From assembly GCA_014529385.2 (NCBI GenBank), contig CM043942.1, positions 53,322,647 to 53,382,646 on the forward strand: a DNA stretch of 60,000 nucleotides. Direction: 5' to 3'. This document shows, piece after piece, positions 20,241-32,547 of this stretch. The notes under the pieces are model-generated. The model saw only the letters and a program-made list of their open reading frames with translations. It was not told the DNA's origin and made no database searches. Numbering within the stretch: the first letter of the stretch is position 1; every line of letters starts with the position of its first letter. Made by a program: the position numbers and the translations under genes. Source of the DNA: Adiantum capillus-veneris. Lineage: Eukaryota; Streptophyta; Polypodiopsida; Polypodiales; Pteridaceae.

Positions 20241-21990
20241 CATCTTCCACCCCATATAGATAAATTCCCATGGAAATCAACTCTCCACTTGTCTTTACCA
20301 AAGATTGTGGTCCCTCTCTACAAGCCTTCTATGCCCCTCATAGGTGGCCCAATATCTCTTAAGAATATACATATAGTTTCTCTCCTTTCAAAAAGACTCC
20401 AATTGTATATTCTTTTCACAATCAAATAATATTGGGCCCTCCTCTATTTGTTTAAGCATCATAGCCTTTTGAAAAAGCATGATTCCCCTTGGATGCATAC
20501 AAGCAAAGGGCCCATACAAGAAGACTTGGAAGCAAAAGGTTCCCTAGCCTAGTGTGGACCTTCCAAACCAAATTCTTGGTGCATGGGCGTGAAGAATAGT
20601 CCAAATTCATATCAAACATGTTGAGAAGGTCAATTTTTTCTTTTGAAGCATGTCATTCCGAGCTACAGGTAAAAAGTTATGGTCAAAATAGTATAAATCT
20701 GTCAGATTCGCAGCAAAAGGGAACTGTAAATCAAGTAAATCAAGAGGGTGAGATCTTATTTTTCCCCTACTCATCTTCTAGAAGAGCAATGAGTGTTCAA
20801 GGTCACTTGCATGTGATGGGACCAACCTAAAGATGCTTTCTAAATGCCAAGACAGACAAGTTAAGATACCCCGCAGAGCCACCCGTAGGGCCTCATGGCG
20901 GGCCCACCTACATTATGCACCCCTATGGAGCCTTCACGGTCTAAAATGATATTTTTGGTGAATAAATAGTCCCTTTTATGTCCGATATTCAATGAGTGGT
21001 CAAAGGACACTTAATTAGGTCTAATCACTTACTCTAATTAAGTGTAGCATAATCCCACTCCTACACAACTATAAATAGCCCCCCTTGGAGAGACTCAATG
21101 ACACACACCTATATTTTCAACTTCATGTTGTTTCTTGATCAATAGTAGAGAAAACCCCAACTCTCCCTCTTTCACATCCTCCCTCCTAACCCTCCTCTTT
21201 GGAGGAAGTGCAACTCTATTCTCCACTCTTTCCATTTTACAATCTCTTACTCCATCAACCCAATAAATCATTTGTAGCACCTCAATAACTTGTAAATACA
21301 TCATGATATCTCTCATGGTTATGTTAATGATCATGAAATCATCTTCAAAACTTTCAAGTGTCGCAATTTGTGATGGTTAGCCAGCGTCTGTCCTCCCTTA
21401 AAAGGTGTGCGAGAAATCAAGTAAGTGTTCTATTCTCAATGTACCATTGGTTTGTTTCTCCACACTTATTCAATTGGTCTAAAGAAATTTCTCACTCCAA
21501 CTCTCTTTTGCTTCATTACATATGCATGTGGCTACCTCTCATGGTGATTTTATTTGTGTCACGGCATTACATAGATGGAGATGAGCTCTCTATGCAAAGT
21601 GTGTTAGTTTGATGTAAGTGATTCTCTTGTGTGTTTGAGAGGCAAGTCTTGTGCGCATGATTTTTTGATGAGTGATTGAGAGAGGAAGAGTTTGGATGTA
21701 TTATGGGTATTCTTATGGGGAGAAGGTGAATGCTATTCCACAAATTGCATATTTCATTTTGATGCACGGCATTGGGTTGCATAATCGTTGATGGTGTTCA
21801 AGTGTCCAAAGTGTATATAGAGTAAGGGGGTTTTCAAAGTGTGTTGCTTGAGTGGGTGAGTCCAAGTGTTATTTTTGATTGGTTTCCTTCTCCACTCCCA
21901 AAAGAAGGTGGTGCCCCAAGTAGTGTGCGTACCTCTTACGAACATTTTGTGAGGGTAGGCCCATTGGTTTGGGTTTAGAGGCCCCATTTC
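20241..21990 (+). mobile_element. LTR-like block (family D-like), boundaries unknown
   Basis: It shares layout but little sequence with family C LTRs: an AT-rich part, TATAAATA (21070-21077), a transcribed-leader-like stretch, GTGGTGCCCC (21909-21918), then CCCATTGGTT and a TTTAGAGGCCCC motif. Because both copies here derive from one segmental duplication, the true TG and CA ends cannot be set. No coding frame is credible. Confidence 0.4.
21070..21077 (+). promoter_or_regulatory. TATA box in LTR-like block
   Basis: ACTATAAATAGCC, the same core as the family C TATA at 1304. It is repeated at 25563-25570 in the second tandem copy. Confidence 0.5.
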
Positions 21991-22014
21991 AAAAAGCTCG
22001 CCCTCACCGTATTG

Positions 22015-22440
22015 CCAAATGGCTCGCCATGGTGCTATTTTAGGACTTGAAATCCGCTCGCGGACATATAAACAACACAATGGCAAGCCGTTGGCAATAC
22101 GAAAAGCCATAGAGCTTGCCCACAATGCAAATGTGTTGTGTGTAAGCTTTATGGATTGCCGTATTGACGAGCGGAATGCCATTGTGTTGTTTTTAATATG
22201 CGCTGTGGGTAAGCTCTATAGATTTCCGTATTGTCGAATGTAGCTTAACCTAACTTAACCTAATGTAGCTTTACCTAACCTAACGTAACTGAACCTAACC
22301 TAACATATAAGATAACTAACTTAACTTAACGTAACTTAACCTAATATAACTTAACGTAACGTAGCTTAACTTAACATAACCTAACTTCATCTAACTTAAC
22401 TTATAACTTAAACTTAACCTAAAACATAAACCCCATCAAC
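22015..22440. repeat. Hairpin units and CCTAA-type array (copy 1)
   Basis: A hairpin of the 19.5-kb family spans about 22071-22194: AACAACACAATGGCA pairs with TGCCATTGTGTTGTT. It is followed by about 200 bp of (CTTAA/CCTAA)-type pentamers. The same order, hairpin next to pentamer array, occurs at 18.8-19.95 kb in the reverse arrangement. It is repeated at 26512-26925. Confidence 0.7.
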
Positions 22441-22721
22441 TACATAATTTGAAAAACGACATAATTCAATAGAAAATTTCTACAAAACAAGATTTTTTCA
22501 TAAACTTAAACAAATTTTTCCATAATTTATAATGAAATTTCACATAAGAAATCCTAATTTCTTTTAAAGCATTAATGAAAGTTTAAAGCATGAAATTTTT
22601 CTTCTTTTAATATACAAAGTAATTTAAATAAACTTAATATGCATTTAAAGGTTTGAGCACTCACATTAGTACTATTTGAGCAATGAAAGTTGTCGCCTAA
22701 GTCCTAGAACCTCCAAAAAAC

Positions 22722-22791
22722 GCAAACACAAACACAAACACAAACACAAACACAAACACAAACACAAAGTTAAATCCTAAACCCTAAATCT
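22722..22791. repeat. (ACAAAC)n array and telo-box
   Basis: About seven ACAAAC units are followed by CCTAAACCCTAAATC (22775-22789), two units of the plant telomere motif, as seen in telo-box promoters. Repeated at 27230-27305. Confidence 0.8.
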
Positions 22792-23270
22792 ACAAGTAAA
22801 CATGAAAATAATCTTACCTTAGTGTTATGTGCTAACCCACAAGCAAGATTAGCACCTCCGATGGTGTGTATCGCAGCAGATCTGTGAGAGAGGGTGAAGA
22901 GGAGAGCTCGAGATGTGGTACAAGAATTAGGAGAAATGCGCAAAGAAAGCCCGCGGTTTCGGTTTTTGTAGGTACCGATGGTACAGCTACCGGTATAGAC
23001 GTCGGAATAGTCAACGGAAGGGGTGTCGGAATGCGCATTTGCACTAGAGTCGGAAGACCTGCCGAAATAGGCGTCAAAATTTTGAAAATGAAATTTAAAA
23101 AAAAACCTTGGCTCCCTCCATAAATACACACACATATATCGACACCCGCCAGTGACGCGGATAATGTGGCACCGAAATTCAAGTGATCTCTTATAGTGAC
23201 ACCTTAATCTTGTCAATTTTGTAGTTTGGCATTGCTGTTTTATGTTTGCTGCCTTCATGTGTTGCAACAA
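22792..23270 (-). other. Promoter/5'-UTR-like GC-richer segment, unassigned
   Basis: GC-richer than its surroundings. Minus-strand frames of 110-160 codons exist but differ in length and frame between the two tandem copies (22770-23270 against 27442-27783) because of one-base indels, so a protein is doubtful. A plausible splice donor (AAGGTAAG) lies on the minus strand near 22820. It might be a fragment of a plant gene 5' region. No family recognised. Confidence 0.3.
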
Positions 23271-23646
23271 TCTGGGTCCTAATTTATTAGATCATCACAT
23301 GCATTGGCATAGTGTGGCTGTGATGGTATTTTACAAGCTTTTGAAGCTATTAGCAATATGATCTCATGAAGAGGGATTGCATATGAGTGACTCCATCTTG
23401 CAACATTCTTCTTGCTATCCAGGATGTTGTATGTGTTGGAGTGCACTGACTGCCCAACATGCCCAACATGGTTGGATGCTAAATGAAGTCCGTTCCTCAA
23501 ATGCAATCACCTTTGCAATATGCGCCTTGAAGATTTGTTGGCATTGGGCAAGACATTTACATGGACAAGAAAATTTGGTGAGAATGCTAGTTGCGGGGCT
23601 ATTGCGTATAGTTGCTTGGCATTGCTTTGATCGACATGCATGCAAG

Positions 23647-24382
<736 letters not shown>

Positions 24383-24731
24383 TGATAGCCGTTTTTCGGC
24401 TCTCTGTGATTGCCATAGAGTTATATCCCCCCCTATCAAATCACTCAAACACTGTGGTTACCCTCACCCTTTCACTGTATATAGGTGCGTGTGAGTTAGG
24501 GGACTTTTCCCATATTTCCTATTGAAATAAAAAACCTCAATTAGCTAGTCATTGGGCTAGTTGAGCCAATAAATAAATAAATAAATAAATAATATAATAT
24601 ATTATGGCCCATGCGTATGTAAATATTTCTTTGTATATAGGGCCTAAATAAAAGATTTTTTCATAATTATTTTGGTATTTATTTAAATATTTCTACCTAG
24701 GTGTGTGTTATTTATGCTATGTACCATCTTC
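24383..24731 (+). mobile_element. Family C LTR, first ~349 bp (tandem copy 1)
   Basis: It starts TGATAGCCGTTTTTCGGC, as at 32548, after ACGT (24379-24382). It includes an (AATA)n tract (24569-24592). It stops at the duplication breakpoint inside the LTR. Confidence 0.9.
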
Positions 24732-25562
24732 CATCTTCCACCCATATAGATAAATTCCCATGGAAATCAACTCTCCACTTGTCTTTACCAAAGATTATGG
24801 TCCCTCTCTACAAGCCTTCTATGCCCCCTACATAGGTGGCCCAATATCTCTTAAGAATATACATATAGTTTCTCTCCTTTCAAAAAGACTCCAATTGCAT
24901 ATTATTTTCACAAGCAAATAATATTGGGCCCTCCTCTATTTGTTAAGCATCATAGCCTTTTGAAAAAGCATGATTCCCCTTGGATGCATACAAGCAAAGG
25001 GCCCATACAAGAAGACTTGGAAGCAAAAGGTTCCCTAGCCTAGTGTGGACCTTCCAAACTGAATTCCTTGGTGCATGGGCGTGAAGAATAGTTCAAATTC
25101 ATATCAAACATGTTGAGAAGGTCAATTTTGCCTTTTGAAGCATGTCATTCCGAGCTACAGGTAAAAAGTTATGGTCAAAATAGTGTAAATCTGTCAGATT
25201 CGCAGCAAAAGGGAACTGTAAATCAAGTAAATCAAGAGGGTGAGATCTTATTTTTCTCCTACTCATCTTCTAGAAGAGCAATGAGTGTTCAAGGTCACTT
25301 GCATGTGATGGGACCAACCTAAAGATGCTTTCTAAATGCCAAGACAGACAAGTTGAGATACCCCGCAGGAGCCACCTGTAGGGCCTCATGGTGGGGCCCA
25401 CCTACATTATGCACCCCTATGGAGCCTTCACGGTCTAAAATGATATTTTGGTGAATAAATAGTCCCTTTTATGTCCAATATTCAATGAGTGGTCAAAGGA
25501 CACTTAATTAGGTCTAATCACTTACTCTAATTAAGTGTAGCATAATCCCACTCCTACACAAC

Positions 25563-25570
25563 TATAAATA
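25563..25570 (+). promoter_or_regulatory. TATA box in LTR-like block (copy 2)
   Basis: Copy of 21070-21077 in the second tandem unit. Confidence 0.5.
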
Positions 25571-26511
25571 GCCCCCCTTGGAGAGACTCAATGACACACA
25601 CCTATATTTTCAACTTCATGTTTTTTCTTGATCAATAGTAGAGAAAACCCCAACTCTCCCTCTTTACATCCTCCCTCCTAACCCTCCTCTTTGGAGGAAG
25701 TGCAACTCTATTCTCCACTCTTTCCATTCTACAATCTCTTACTCCATCAACCCAATAAATCATTTGTAGCACCTCAATAACTTGTAAAATACATCATGAT
25801 CTCTCTCATGGTTATGTTAAATGATCATGAAATCATCTTCAAAACTTTCAAGTGTCGCAATTCGTGATGGTTAGCCAGCGTCTGTCCTCCCCTTAAAAGG
25901 TGTGCGAGAAATCAAGTAAGTGTTCTATTCTCAATTTACCATTGGTTTGTTTCTCCACACTTATTCAATTGGTCTAAAGAAATTTCTCACTCCAACTCTC
26001 TTTTGCTTCATTACATATGCATGTGGCTACCTCTCATGGTGATTTTATTTGTGTCACGGCATTGCATAGATGGAGATGAGCTCTCTATGCAAAGTGTGTT
26101 AGTTTGATGTAAGTGATTCTCTTGTGTGTTTGAGAGGCAAGTCTTGTGCGCATGATTTTTTGATGAGTGATTGAGAGAGGAAGAGTTTGGATGTATTATG
26201 GGTATTCTTATGGGGAGAAGGTGAATGCTATTCCACAAATTGCATATTTCATTTTGATGCACGGCATTGGGTTGCATAATCGTTGATGGTGTTCAAGTGT
26301 CCAAAGTGTATATAGAGTAAGGGGGTTTCAAAGTGTGTTGCTTGAGTGGGTGAGTGCAAGTGTTATTTTGATTGGTTTCCTTCTCCACTCCCAAAAGAAG
26401 GTGGTGCCCCCAAGTTGTGTGCGTACCTCTTTACGAACATTTTGTGAGGGTAGCCCCATTGGTTTGGGTTTAGAGGCCCCATTTCAAAAAGCTCGCCCTC
26501 ACCGTATTGCC

Positions 26512-26925
26512 AAATGGCTCGCCATGGTGCTATTTTAGGACTTGAAATCCGCTCGCGGACATATAAACAACACAATGGCAAGCCGTTGGCAATACGAAAA
26601 GCCATAGAGCTTGCCCACAATGCAAATGTGTTGTGTGTAAGCTTTATGGATTGCCGTATTGACGAACGGAACGCCATTGTGTTGTTTTAATATGCGCTGT
26701 GGGTAAGCTCTATAGATTTCCGTATTGTCGAATGTAGCTTAACCTAACTTAACCTAATGTAGCTTTACCTAACCTAACGTAACTGAACCTAACCTAACAT
26801 ATAAGATAACCTAACTTAACTGAACGTAACTTAACCTAATATAACTTAACGTAACGTAGCTTAACTTAACATAACCTAACTTCATCTAACTTAACTTATA
26901 ACTTAAACTTAACCTAAAACATAAA
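26512..26925. repeat. Hairpin unit and CCTAA-type array (copy 2)
   Basis: Second-unit copy of 22015-22440, with few differences. Confidence 0.7.
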
Positions 26926-28158
26926 CCCCATCAACTACATAATTTGAAAAACGACATAATTCAATAGAAAATTTCTACAAAACAAGATTTTTTCATAAAC
27001 TTAAACAAATTTTTCCATAATTTATAATGAAATTTCACATAAGAAATCCTAATTTCTTTTAAAGCATTAATGAAAGTTTAAAGCATTCAAAGTTTAAAGC
27101 ATGAAATTTTCTTTTTTTAATATACAAAGTAATTTAAATAAACTTAATATGCATTTAAAGGTTTGAGCACTCACATTAGTACTATTTGAGCAATGAAAGT
27201 TGTCGCCTAAGTCCTAGAACCTCCAAAAACGCAGACACAAACACAAACACAAACACAAACACAAACACAAACACAAACACAAAGTTAAATCCTAAACCCT
27301 AAATCTACAAGTAAACATGAAAATAATCTTACCTTAGTGTTATGTGCTAACCCACAAGCAAGATTAGCACCTCCGATGGTGTGTATCGCAGCAGATCTGT
27401 GAGAGAGGGTGAAGAGGAGAGCTCGAGATGTGGTACAAGAATTAGGAGAAATGCGCAAAGAAAGCCCGCGGTTTCGGTTTTTGTAGTACCGATGGTACAG
27501 CTACCGTATAGACGTCGGAATAGTCAACGGAAGGGGTGTCGGAATGCGCATTTGCACTAGAGTCGGAAGACCTGCCGAAATAGGCGTCAAAATTTTGAAA
27601 ATGAAATTTAAAAAAAAACCTTGGCTCCCTCCATAAATACACACACATATATCGACACCCGCCAGTGACGCGGATAATGTGGCGCCGAAATTCAAGTGAT
27701 CTCTTGTAGGGACACCTTAATCTTGTCAATTTTGTAGTTTGGCATTGCTGTTTTATGTTTGCTGCCTTCATGTGTTGCAACAATCTGCGTCCTAATTTAT
27801 TAGATCATCACATGCATTGGCATAGAGTGGCTGTGATGGTATTTTACAAGCTTTTGAAGCTATTAGCAATATGATCTCATGAAGAGGGATTGCATATGAG
27901 TGACTCCATCTTGCAACATTCTTCTTGCTATCCAGGATGTTGTATGTGTTGGAGTGCACTGACTGCCCAACATGCCCAACATGGTTGGATGCTAAATGAA
28001 GTCCGTTCCTCAAATGCAATCACCTTTGCAATATGCGCCTTGAAGATTTGTTGGCATTGGGCAAGACATTTACATGGACAAGAAAATTTGGTGAGAATGC
28101 TAGTTGCGGGCTATTGCGTATAGTTGCTTGGCATTGCTTTGATCGACATGCATGCAAG

Positions 28159-28159
<1 letters not shown>

Positions 28160-28212
<53 letters not shown>
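28160..28212. repeat. (GA)n microsatellite, copy 2
   Basis: About 52 bp of GA repeats, shorter than its duplicate at 23648. Confidence 0.98.
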
Positions 28213-28216
<4 letters not shown>

Positions 28217-28849
28217 TAGCAGATACCTTACCTTGCGCTCCTTGCTCGCTCAAGTCTCCAGCTTGCACAGTGCAAAGCTTTCTTTATACAAGCGCTAGTT
28301 TTATTACAAGCATGCAACATATATGGCTCAAAAGGAACGCACGAAAGGCATGCCGTGCCAACAAAAGCATGCATCAGTAATGGATATAGAGCTCGTTGGT
28401 GGTTTTAGTTTTAGAGCTAATGTAGGATGTATTTTACACCAAGACAATCGTTGTAAGGTTTGCCTTTCTCTAAGATTCGATATCTGAGCTCTACATTTAG
28501 ACTTAAGTTTTGGTATTCCACGTTGAATGTTAGAATGCAATTGCGATATCAAGATGAAAAATCTGCAAGCATTTAAGCCTATCATGCCCATGAACAAGAA
28601 CACACCAAATCCATTTTGGAAGGAGAATCTTTCGTTTGGAATTGATGAATCATTTGATGAACAAAATGTTGTTCATTGTCAAAATGAATGGTGAAGACTC
28701 AATATAGATAAGGATGGTCATTATAGTAGTCATGAGCTATTGCCAGAAGTCAGAGAAGATATGACAAGATGGTTATCACAACAGAAATGACTTGTTGGCA
28801 GAAATCAAGAAGATATAATGATGGAGTTTGCAGCGAATATGATTGACGT

Positions 28850-29491
28850 TGATACCGTTTTTGGCTCTCTGTGATTGCCATAGGGAGTTATCCCCCCTAT
28901 CAAATCACTCAAACACTGTGGTTACCCTCACACCTTTCACTGTATATAGGTGCGTGTGAGTTAGGGGACTTTTCCCATATTTCCTTATTGAAATAAAAAA
29001 CCTCAATTAGCTAGTCATTGGGCTAGTTGAGCCAATAAATAAATAAATAAATAAATAATATAAGTATATTATGGCCCATGCGTATGTAAATATTTCTTTG
29101 TATATAGGGCCTAAATAAAAGATTTTTTCATAATTATTTTGGTATTTATTTAAATATTTCTACCTAGGTGTGTGTTATTTATGCTATGTACATTGACTCA
29201 CCATTACCATATTCTTTCTTATCATTTTGCATACTCTTTATTCCATATAAAAAGAATTTCATGCAAGTTTCTCTTATTTTTGGTGTAACTCTCCATCCCA
29301 ACAAAAATCCAAAAAACTAGTTCTATTTATGTGTATATTTTTTTCACTATTGTGATTTTTTCCTTCCTACATATATTCTCTATACTCTCATAAATTAGAC
29401 CACAAAAAATATTCATCTTTTTATGGTAGACTTATAATGAGAGAGATTTATTTTGACCCTTTATATTTTTTCCACCTATATTATTTATATT
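28850..29491 (+). repeat. 5' LTR of element C, right part deleted
   Basis: It matches 32548-33196 of the 3' LTR up to TTATTTATATTT, where the 3' LTR reads GACATG but this copy jumps to GTGGATTACCGTCC in RT. The deletion removed most of the LTR, primer site, gag, protease and RT fingers. Confidence 0.88.
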
Positions 29492-30125
29492 TATGTGGAT
29501 TACCGTCCACTCAATGAGGCAACAAAAAGAGATCACTTTCCCCTCCCATTTCAATGAGATACTAAATGAGGTAGCTGGTCGTGAGAAGACACTGTGTGTG
29601 ATGGCTACTCAGGCTACTTTCAAATAGGTATTGCATTGGAAGATCAATTGAAAACAACCTTTATCACTCCTTGGGGTTGTTATGCTTTTAGAGTCATGCC
29701 ATTTGGTCTGACAAATGCTCCTGCAACATTCCAACGTTTCATGAACATGGTGTTTCAAGCATTCTTTGGAAAGTCAATTAGGGTGTTCATTGATGAATTA
29801 TGCATTTATAGCTCAAAATCATTGCATCTACAAAGGTAGAAGAAGGTTTAAAGAAGCTCTACGACATGGGAGGTCAACTCAACCCCGAAAAAGTGTCACA
29901 TAGCTGAGGATGAAGTGATCTTGCTTGGTCACAAGGTTTCCTATAAAGGCATTGAGGTGGATCCTTCAAAGGCAAAGGCTCTTATTGAGCCCCTCACCCA
30001 AGAATCTCAAAGAGGTCATATCATTCATTCAAAAAGTGAAGTATATGTCACGCTTTATTCACTTAGCTTCGGAGTTGCTTCATCCTTTGCAAAAGTTGAC
30101 ACAACAAGTAGAATTTGCATGCTGA
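29492..30125 (+). pseudogene. Reverse transcriptase remnant, element C
   Basis: It begins at VDYRPLNEATKRDHFPLPF, then VCDGYSGYFQIGIALEDQLK, TTFITPWGCYAFRVMPFGLT, NAPATFQRFMNMVFQAFFGK and VFIDELCIYS. The catalytic pair is I-D-E instead of D-D, so the active site has lost an Asp. Stops lie in the fingers (near 29555) and frameshifts occur at about 29840-29910. A remnant of the gag-less, protease-less internally deleted element. Confidence 0.85.
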
Positions 30126-30573
30126 TGAGCTTGAAGAGTATTTTTGTAACATTAAAGTCATTTTGTCAGAGCTACCAACACTCATGCCTCCTTGTTGGGA
30201 GTACACATTCTTTGTTAGCTCTAGTGTTGGAAGGGAAACAATTGGTGCTGTGTTGCTACAACAAGATCCCCACAGTACAAGGATGCGACCCATCTACTTT
30301 GCTAGTAGGGTCATGAATGCTTTGGAGAGAGACTACACAAAAGCAGAACTCATGATGCTTTCTCTCATGTTTGCGGTGAGAAAGTTTAGATCCTACCTGC
30401 TACCAAAACCTTTTGTAATTCTCACTGCAGAGAATTTGTTCCCTTGGGTGTCATCTCAAATGAATCTTAGTACTAGGATCTCAAAGTGGATTATGGAGTT
30501 GCAAGAGTTTCAATACTCTTTCAAGGTAGAAGATAGTGTTGCGTGCACAATTGGCAGGGATTCTCACTTATAG
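30126..30573 (+). pseudogene. Degenerate first RNase H, element C
   Basis: The frame reads YTFFVSSSVGRETIGAVLLQ, MRPIYFASRVMNALERDYTK, AELMMLSLMFAVRKFRSYLL and PKPFVILT, then KWIMELQEFQYSFKVEDS. The T-D-A-S motif is S-S-S, matching the loss in A and B. The frame is open for about 150 codons. Confidence 0.8.
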
Positions 30574-31030
30574 GGTGCATGAAAAGGAGATTAAGGTGCC
30601 TGAAGTAAAGACCCTACCATTACTATCACCAAAAAGTATTCCTAATGATTTTACCTTGTTCTTTGATGGAGCAGTTTTCGTCGTCGAGCCACAGGAAAAG
30701 CACGGGAGGGCTAGTGTTGCTCAACCCAAGTGGAGAGGTGTCATGAAAGAAACTTCAATCTACCAAGTTCAGCTAGCAACAATGAAGCAGAATACGACAC
30801 ACTAATTCATGGTTTGAAGATGTGCATTGGCCAAGGATACAACGCCTCTGGTAAAGGGAGATGCACTTCTCATTGTTAAACAGATTTTAGGCATTTGGGC
30901 ATGCAAGAATGAAAGCTTACGGACAAAAGTTCATGCCATTTGTAGATTGTTTAATCAATTTGAAGAAGTGCAACTATATCATATTCCTAGGAAACAGAAT
31001 GAAGATGCCGGTTTACTTGCACATCAGTAG
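30574..31030 (+). pseudogene. Archaeal-type RNase H remnant, element C
   Basis: It keeps DFTLFFDGA at the start (about 30648-30675), a scrambled middle with frameshifts, and then LVKGDALLIVKQILGIWACK with the third acid, and FEEVQLYHIPRKQNEDAGLL at the end. The region around the second acid is split between frames. It is comparable to 13401-13901 in element A. Confidence 0.75.
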
Positions 31031-32519
31031 TTACATGTGTTGAGAAAGAAGTGCAGGTCATCATGGTGGCAGCAGCTGTCAAGCAACCGTGATACCAGGG
31101 ATTGGAGTCATTGGCTCCCATTATGGGCTACATTTGGAGGGTGAGTTTCCACAAGACTTCACGAAGGCTCAGAAGAGGAGACTCATGAAGAAGTCAAGTT
31201 TTTATCTCTTTCTAGAAGGCTCCCTCTATCAAAGAGGGAAGGATCAAGTGTGCAGAAGAGTACCAACTATTGAGGAAATTCCAGCCATTCTAAAAGGTTT
31301 GCATGAAGAGGCATGTGGTGGTCATTTTGCCCAAGAATCAACTGTGAAGAAGATTTTGCTTGCGGGGTATGTTTGGCCAAGCTTGCATGTGGATGTTCAC
31401 ATTGGTGTAAAAGCTTTCACAATTGTCAGATAAATGGAAATAGAAGGTTGGTGCATGGCCCGAGGCAAATAGTGCTTGCAAATGGACCCTTTGAAAAGTG
31501 GGGCATTGATGCTATGGGTCCTCTGCCTAGGACAAAAAATGGTAAACTCTACATTCTAGTGGCTGTAGACTATAGACTAGTGGTGGAAGCTCAAAGTGTG
31601 GCAAGAGTGAATGAGATGGACAGTTAGCAAGTTTGTGTACAATCACATTTGTTGCAGATTTGGCACACCTTTGGAGATTGTTTCTGATAATGGTCCACGG
31701 TTTAGGAAGGGCCTGCTCACAGAAGTTTGTGAAGAGCTTCACATTCTACATCGTCATAGCACACCATACTACCCACAGTCAAATGGTTTGTGGAGAAGGC
31801 TAATGGTGTCATTGCAGGAATCATTAGAAAGATGGTGCAAAACAAGACAAAATTATGGGATGACTTCTTGGATGGTGCCTTGTGGGCATATCGAACCACA
31901 TATAGGGAAGCCACGGAGTTCACACCATTTCACTTGGTCTATGGTCAAGAGGCTTTGCAGCCTATCGAGCTCAACATTCCAACAATGCGACTTCATGGCA
32001 AAGGAGCAAAGATGATCAAGAGGTATGGATGGATCGACTTCTTACGTTAGTGGAGCTTGAGTGGAAAAGAGAAGCAGCATATGAGTGCTACAAGAGGAAA
32101 GCCACACAGAAAAAGGAGAAGCTTGACAAGAAACTGAAGGACAAAGGCATCAATGAAGGAGATCTTGTGCTAAGGTATGACAATCACTCGATAATCGTTT
32201 TGATACCAAGTTTGAAACTAGATGGCAAGGGCCATACATAGTCAAGAAGGCTTTCAATTCTAGTTACTATCAGCTTATGGACTTGAATGGTAAAGAGCAC
32301 TCCAGGAAGGTAAATGGGTATCGCTTGAAGCCCTATTTGAGTCGCCTTCTACCAAAGGATCTACCAAAGATCTGTCCAAAGGCCGCTGTCTCATGTAAGT
32401 ATTGTTACATGAAGCATGAGTGTAACTCCAGCCAAAATTTTGAGGGGCCAAACAATGAAAATCTCGTCAAGGACTCTGAAGCACTCTCTTTGGAAAAGAT
32501 TCTTTATGATGGTACATGA
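31031..32519 (+). pseudogene. Integrase remnant, element C
   Basis: Segments in several frames cover the HHCC region (HEEACGGHFAQESTVKKILL; YVWPSLHVDVH), the core D in KWGIDAMGPLP, D in IVSDNGPRF, E in VEKANGVIAG (about 31793), WAYRTTYREATEFTPFHLVY, and a C-terminal domain ending MDLNGKEHSRKVNGYRLKPY at about 32275-32336. The CCHC Cys pair is damaged, and at least six frameshifts are present. The frame ends at TGA 32517-32519, 28 bp before the 3' LTR. Confidence 0.85.
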
Positions 32520-32531
32520 ATATACCATCAT

Positions 32532-32547
32532 CCTGGGGGAGGGCTAA
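32532..32547 (+). promoter_or_regulatory. Polypurine tract of element C
   Basis: CCTGGGGGAGGGCTAA sits immediately before the LTR start TGATAGCC, the position expected for plus-strand priming. Confidence 0.8.

Larger units (their letters stand above)
24732..29191. repeat. Tandem 4.5-kb duplication, copy 2
   Basis: Repeats 20241-24731 with scattered substitutions, many single-base indels and a shorter GA tract. It ends where family C LTR sequence continues uninterrupted (TATGCTATGTACATTGA), showing that this copy keeps the original right-hand junction. Confidence 0.92.

Noticed and set aside
22770-23270. 166-codon minus-strand frame as a possible gene
   Set aside because: The tandem copy breaks it by one-base indels, and composition shows no domain. 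Kept only as an unassigned segment.
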